Assembly (NCBI GenBank): GCA_033977485.1
Contig: CM066990.1
Span: 13,272,001 to 13,336,000 of the forward strand
Length of the DNA: 64,000 nucleotides
From: Hydrangea macrophylla
Taxonomy: Eukaryota > Streptophyta > Magnoliopsida > Cornales > Hydrangeaceae
Direction: 5' to 3'
In this document: positions 59,635-64,000 of the stretch, piece by piece
Numbering within the stretch: position 1 is the first letter of the stretch
Layout: every line of letters starts with the position of its first letter
The notes under the pieces: generated by a model
The model's input: only the letters and a program-made list of their open reading frames with translations
Told to the model about the DNA's origin: nothing
The model's database searches: none
Made by a program: the position numbers and the translations under genes

Positions 59635-60417
59635 AACTCTCGCTCACGTGTTTCACTCAACTAGGATGTATCACTCAAGTTCACTCGTGTTTAAACTGAA
59701 AATAAATTTGGCTTTTACCCTCTTATGTGCTCACCACTCTTGCCTTTTTCCACTCGTAGTAATTCTCACTCGGTTCTTATGAAACTGCTCAAACAATGAC
59801 TAGAATTTCTCAGTAACAATCCATACCCAAACTAGACCAATCAAATTTGGAAGCTGAAAGCACGACTAAAAAACGAACGCGGATGGCTAGGTTTCCAAAA
59901 GCATAAAAAAAATGGAATTTTCGGAAATTTTTTTTCGCACTATGGAGTAAGGTCAGATTCGGACTCCTTAGACCCCAAATATCACAAAACAAAAATAAAA
60001 TTTTAAGCCGAGTTTTTGTATTTTTTTTTGGCGGCTTACCGATCTCTTTTCTTCTTTTCTTTTCTTCTCTTTTTTTTTTTTTTTTTTTTTCTCTTTTTTT
60101 TTTTTTTTTGAATAATCAGGCAGACTTCACAGTTCACGTATCTGATTCAGAAACCCTAATTCTCGAGAAGGAAAAAAAACCACAATAACAACGATCACGA
60201 GAATGAACAAACACGAAGTAACAAGAGCAAATCACAGATCAGATTCGCAAACCCAAAACACGAAATTCCAGATCGTAATCGAACACCCCTTTTTTTTTTT
60301 TTTTATACGGTTCAGAAACGAGAACGAATAAGAAAACGAACAGAAACAAAAACGAATAAGAACAGAAACGAAAAAGATATGATAAACCTGAGACTAGAAC
60401 TGTGCTCTGATACCAAC
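59635..60417 (-). other. Leader of the chromovirus-like element with poly-T/poly-A runs
   Basis: Untranslated, with long T runs on the plus strand (60020-60110 and 60290-60305), read as A-rich runs in the element transcript. No coding domain seen. Confidence 0.8.
60404..60417 (-). other. Primer-binding site of the chromovirus-like element
   Basis: Minus strand GTTGGTATCAGAGC directly after the 5' LTR, initiator methionine tRNA type. Confidence 0.85.
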
Positions 60418-61051
60418 TGATACGAACCCCGCCAATAATGTGACGAAACCCGTAACACGATTAATGTCTCGGACCGTTCTACTGTCAGATTCAACGGAAA
60501 CCGCGACCCAACACCTATAACAGATGCGAACCTTGGTATAAAGGACGAAGACGCCACAATCAAGGATGGAAAACTCGATTGATAAGTCCAGGTATGAACG
60601 CCACAGAGTAAATCTGATAAGTTCGAATAGTTCTTCAAAGAACCAAAGAGAAAACTCTCACAATATTATTAATGATCAAAACTGAATATTACAAACCCTA
60701 AAACTGTTTAAATAGCTGAGGCTTAAAGTTGGGCCCTTTTAAGCCTACGAAATATTATGGTCCAATATAATTCACCCCAAAACTAAAATAAAAGGAAACT
60801 AATGAATATAAAAAATCCCTAAGTTGGCATGCAAGCCTATAATTTATTCTAGAGCTTGAATCATGGACACCCAGCCTTGTGGATCACTAGTATCCTCCTT
60901 TGGGCCACTCAGATTAGTTTCAACCCAAATTTGTTGAACCAGCCCATTGAGATTGTCCTTGAACCGCTTTGCTCGCGCCCTTGTAACCGGACCAATTGGT
61001 ACGTGGTTCGGATCCGCATTCCACCTTGTGCTAGCCGCCATGTTCTCATCA
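60418..61051 (-). repeat. 5' LTR of the chromovirus-like element
   Basis: 634 bp, same ends as the 3' LTR. Differences include ATTAATG against ATTGATG and GGAAAACTC against GGAACACTC. Confidence 0.95.
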
Positions 61052-61056
61052 ACTTT

Positions 61057-63902
61057 ACTAATGTGTTGTTTCTTAGTTGCCTAACACTCTGTCCCGTAGA
61101 GCATAGCTGGCTTAATAGCTGTCCTATAAAAGTTTTCGATCAATTTTGCTGGTATTCTCCGGTCACATAATACTCCAGAAGCACTCCTCCACTTAAGCTA
61201 GCCCACTTTAATTCTATGGGTCACGTCATCCTCAAACTCTCTGTCTCTACTGATCATTGAACCTAGATAGCGAAAGTGTTCCCTCTTTGGGATCTCCTGA
61301 TCATCGATCTTCACTGCTTCATTGTCTCTACTTCCACTGTTGCTAAAAGTACATTCCATGTATTCTATTTTCGTCCTACTTATCTTTAGCCCCTTAGTCT
61401 TCAGTGCTTCTATCCAAGCTTCTAGTTTAGTGTTGAGTCCCCTTTTAGTCTTATCAACCAAGACAATATCATCTGTGAACAACATACACCATGGGACCTC
61501 ATCTTGAATGTGTTTAGTCAATTCATCCATAATTAGGGCGAACAAATAAGGGCTCAAGGTCGACCCCTAGTGCAGGCCTACGGTAATTGGGAATTCGCTT
61601 GCTTGAAATGCTGAACACATGGAAAGTACCTCTCTTGTTTCTCCGGCTTGTGATCTAATTGTAGTAACCGCTTCATCATACATATCCTTCACCACGTCAA
61701 TATAACCCTTGGTCACTCCTTTCTTCTCTAGCACCCACCAAATTAAATCTATAGGCACTCTATCATAAGCTTTCTCCAAATCAATAAAAACCATATGTAG
61801 ATCTTTGTTCTTCTCTCTATACTTTTTCATTAGTCTTCTAAGTAAATAAATTGCTTCCATAGTTGATCTCCTAGGCATAAATCCAAACTGATTTTCTGAC
61901 ACTAATGTTGCGCCTCTTAAGCGATGCTCCATCACTCTTTCCCATAGCTTCATAGTATGGCTCATCAACTTAATACCTCTATAGTTGTTGTATTGTTGTA
62001 CATCTCCTTTACTCTTATATATAGGCACTAGGATGCTCTTCCTCCACTCATCAGGCATTTTTCTATTCTTTAAAATCCTATTAAAAACTTTTGTAAGCCA
62101 AGATTCCCCCATATCTCCCGAGCATTTTCAAACCTCAATGGGGATCCCATCTGGGCCTAAGGCCTTGTTGGGTTTCATCTTCTTCAAAGAAAATTCCACC
62201 TCAAACTTCCTTATTCTCTAATAGAATCTGTATTCTCTAGTTTCATCGTAACTTCTAGTTTCTTCTTCAATTGTGTTATCCATATGTTTTTCATTCAGCA
62301 ACTTATCAAAATAGCTCTTCCACGTTTCCTTAATCTCTTCGTCGTTCACTAATACCCTAGAGTCATCGCTTTTTATACACTTAACCAGATTTATGTCTCT
62401 TATTTTCCTTTCTCTCGACTTAGCAAGCTTATAAATACATTTTCTCCCTCTTTAATGTCTAGTTTGGTGTAGAAGGCATCATAGGCTTCCATTTTAGTAA
62501 CTCTAACGGTCCTTTTAACCTCCTTATTTGCACATTTATAGCTTTTGAAGTGTTCCTCACTTTTATCATTTTGCCACTTCTTAAAGTAATCCTTTTTGGT
62601 TTTTACTGCAGCTTGTACCTCTTCATTCCACCACCAAGTATCTTCAGATACTAACCCTCTTCCCTTCAACTCTCCAAGGACCTCCTTCGATATTCTCGTG
62701 ATGCACCCTGCCATTCTATCCCACATAGTATTGCTTCCATCTTCCAAATTCCAAGGTGCTTCTGTATACATTCTCTCTTGGAATATTGCTAGTTTCTCGC
62801 CTTTAAGGTTCCACCACCTAGTCCGCGGGTTTATAGGGTCTTTCCTAGTATGACATTGTCCTTTTATATGGATATCTAAAATAGTAAGTCTATGTTGAGA
62901 TGTTAAACTCTCTCCTGGGATGACCTTACAGTCGTTACATGCTAAGCGGTCTGCCTTTCTCACAAGGAACAAATCGATCTGGCTTCTATTAGATCCACTC
63001 TTAAAGGTTATCAAGTGTTCTTCCCTCTTTTTGAAAACGGTGTTTGCTACTACAAGATCATATGCTACGGCAAAATCTAAAATACTCACCCCTGCCTCAT
63101 TCTGATCTCCAAAACCATACCCCCTATGCACCCTCTCATATCCAGTTCTATCTTTGCCTACGTGGCCATTAAAATCTCCACCAACAATTATCTTCTCTTC
63201 TCCTGGTATTTCTTGCATTAAAGCGTCCATCTCATCCTAGAATTGTCTTTTAGTGTGATCATCCAATCCTACTTGGGGCGCGTATGCACTAATCACATTA
63301 ATTATATCCACTCCAACTACTAGTTTGATAAGCAATATTCTATCTCCTTTCCTCGTGACTGTCACGACTTTATCCTTGAGGTTCTTGTCAACCACGATTC
63401 CGACAGCATTTCTATGCCTATCTTTCCCTGTATAGAATATCTTATACCCGGTCATTTCTACCTCCTTACCTTTCTCTCCAACCCATTTTGTTTCTTGTAA
63501 ACATACTATATTAACCTTCCTTCTAATCATAGTTTCTATTAGTTCCATAGCTTTACCTGTTAAGGTTCCTATATTCCAAGTTGCTAACCTAAGCCTATAG
63601 TTCTGGACTAGCTTCTTTACCCGCGGTGGCCCAGATGAGCGCGGGAACCCTTACTTATTTAACACCACACCCGGGCGTCGATGCAGCGCCCCTTGCACAT
63701 TTTTTGAAACACCCGAAGGCAGGCACAACACGTCGTTTAAAGGGAACGCCCTAGCATTTACATGAGTATTCATATTTGGATTCATATCAAAAGGATCCGA
63801 TGGTTTTTTTTACGTGCTGGCTGTCGAGCTACCTAACACACTAACCCTCCTCTTTTATCTGGGCATAGGACCGGCAGTGTTAAAACAACCCAGGCAGAGT
63901 TA
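61057..63902 (-). pseudogene. LINE B endonuclease and reverse transcriptase
   Basis: Minus strand from 63902: 5' untranslated part, endonuclease (63548-63237 and 63230-62400; LQETKWVG, GGDFNGHVGKD, RSQIDLFLV) with a TAG at 63234-63236, RT start near 62170 (ALGPDGIPIEV), RT core 62112-61567 ([10 protein letters not shown]), then 61557-61198 with FTDDIVL. It has 36 in-frame nucleotides near 61600-61636 that LINE A lacks. It also lacks the stop that LINE A has in LIMD*L, so the two copies decayed separately after duplication. Confidence 0.9.
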
Positions 63903-63919
63903 GTTATAATCTAGAAATA

Positions 63920-64000
63920 GAAAACAAAAATAAAATAAAAGGCTAGAGAAACCGGTACGACTTTCCTATTCGCAGGAATGAAGTCGCAGTGCCCTTTACA
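63920..64000 (-). other. -copia B leader continuation
   Basis: Matches 39207-39290 of copy A. The leader, 5' LTR and right flank lie beyond the window. Confidence 0.85.

Larger units (their letters stand above)
54379..61056 (-). mobile_element. Young chromovirus-like Ty3/gypsy retrotransposon with TSD ACTTT
   Basis: LTRs of 634 bp each at 54384-55017 and 60418-61051, with about three differences by eye. TSD ACTTT at 54379-54383 and 61052-61056. One gag-pol frame with a single nonsense codon and one late frameshift. Order gag-PR-RT-RNase H-IN is Ty3/gypsy. The C-terminal tail reaching into the LTR and the sequence style of RT and integrase recall the CRM (centromeric) chromoviruses. The lineage is tentative. 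Confidence 0.95.
53981..63919 (-). mobile_element. RTE-type LINE at the same site as LINE A (LINE B)
   Basis: The 17-bp duplication is at 53981-53997 and 63903-63919, with one C to T change in the right copy. TTTGG-type tail at 53998-54020 on the minus strand. Same position in -copia B as LINE A has in -copia A. Split at 54384 by a gypsy element. It lacks the copia that splits LINE A. Confidence 0.92.
48698..64000 (-). mobile_element. Minus-strand Ty1/copia, second copy (-copia B), interrupted
   Basis: Segments: RT to integrase (48698-49554), integrase to gag (51160-53100), leader (53101-53997) and leader continuation (63903-64000, running off the window). Interrupted by a solo LTR and by LINE B. 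It starts at the same residue of RT as -copia A and shares a 19-bp tandem duplication near 52187-52230. Confidence 0.92.

Overview
This window is plant nuclear DNA made almost entirely of nested retrotransposons. I found no host gene, tRNA, rRNA or CRISPR array. The element types (Ty1/copia with initiator-Met-type primer sites, a Tat-lineage Ty3/gypsy element with a second RNase H, a chromovirus-like Ty3/gypsy element, RTE-type LINEs and a CACTA end) point to a flowering plant and a repeat-rich, probably pericentromeric, region. The species cannot be told from the sequence.

Layout. 1-3888 is the decayed 3' part of a plus-strand copia (+copia A). It abuts a minus-strand copia (-copia A, 3889-41519) that has been split repeatedly: by a 10.7 kb Tat-type gypsy (5815-16484, TSD AAACT), by a nearly intact young copia (17295-25970, TSD TATAT, one open 1,329-codon gag-pol), and by an RTE LINE (26949-39189, 17-bp TSD). 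That LINE is itself split by another plus-strand copia (28363-37395, TSD CCCAC) carrying a rearranged LINE/LTR block. -copia A ends in its 5' LTR at 41519. 41520-42392 is a CACTA (En/Spm-type) end with dense subterminal repeats. 42393-48697 is +copia B and 48698-64000 is -copia B. -copia B is split by a solo LTR (49555-51159, TSD AAGAT) and by LINE B (53998-63902), and LINE B is split by a young chromovirus-like gypsy (54384-61051, TSD ACTTT).

History read from the junctions. The +copia/-copia junction at 3888/3889 recurs at 48697/48698, and the LINE sits at the same site in both copies, so regions A and B are copies of one duplicated nested cluster. The Tat element, young copia and LINE-nested copia then entered copy A; the solo LTR and chromovirus entered copy B. 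A CACTA-mediated unequal exchange would explain the duplication (inference).

Most notable signals: (1) clusters of the palindrome TTCGATCGATCGAA just upstream of the TATA box in LTRs of two dissimilar families, with a second cluster downstream; (2) an intron-containing gene on the opposite strand of the Tat element; (3) a chimeric copia-LINE-LTR structure in which one TSD occurs three times; (4) two recently inserted elements whose LTR pairs are almost identical. Most other coding regions are pseudogenes with shared and private stops and frameshifts.
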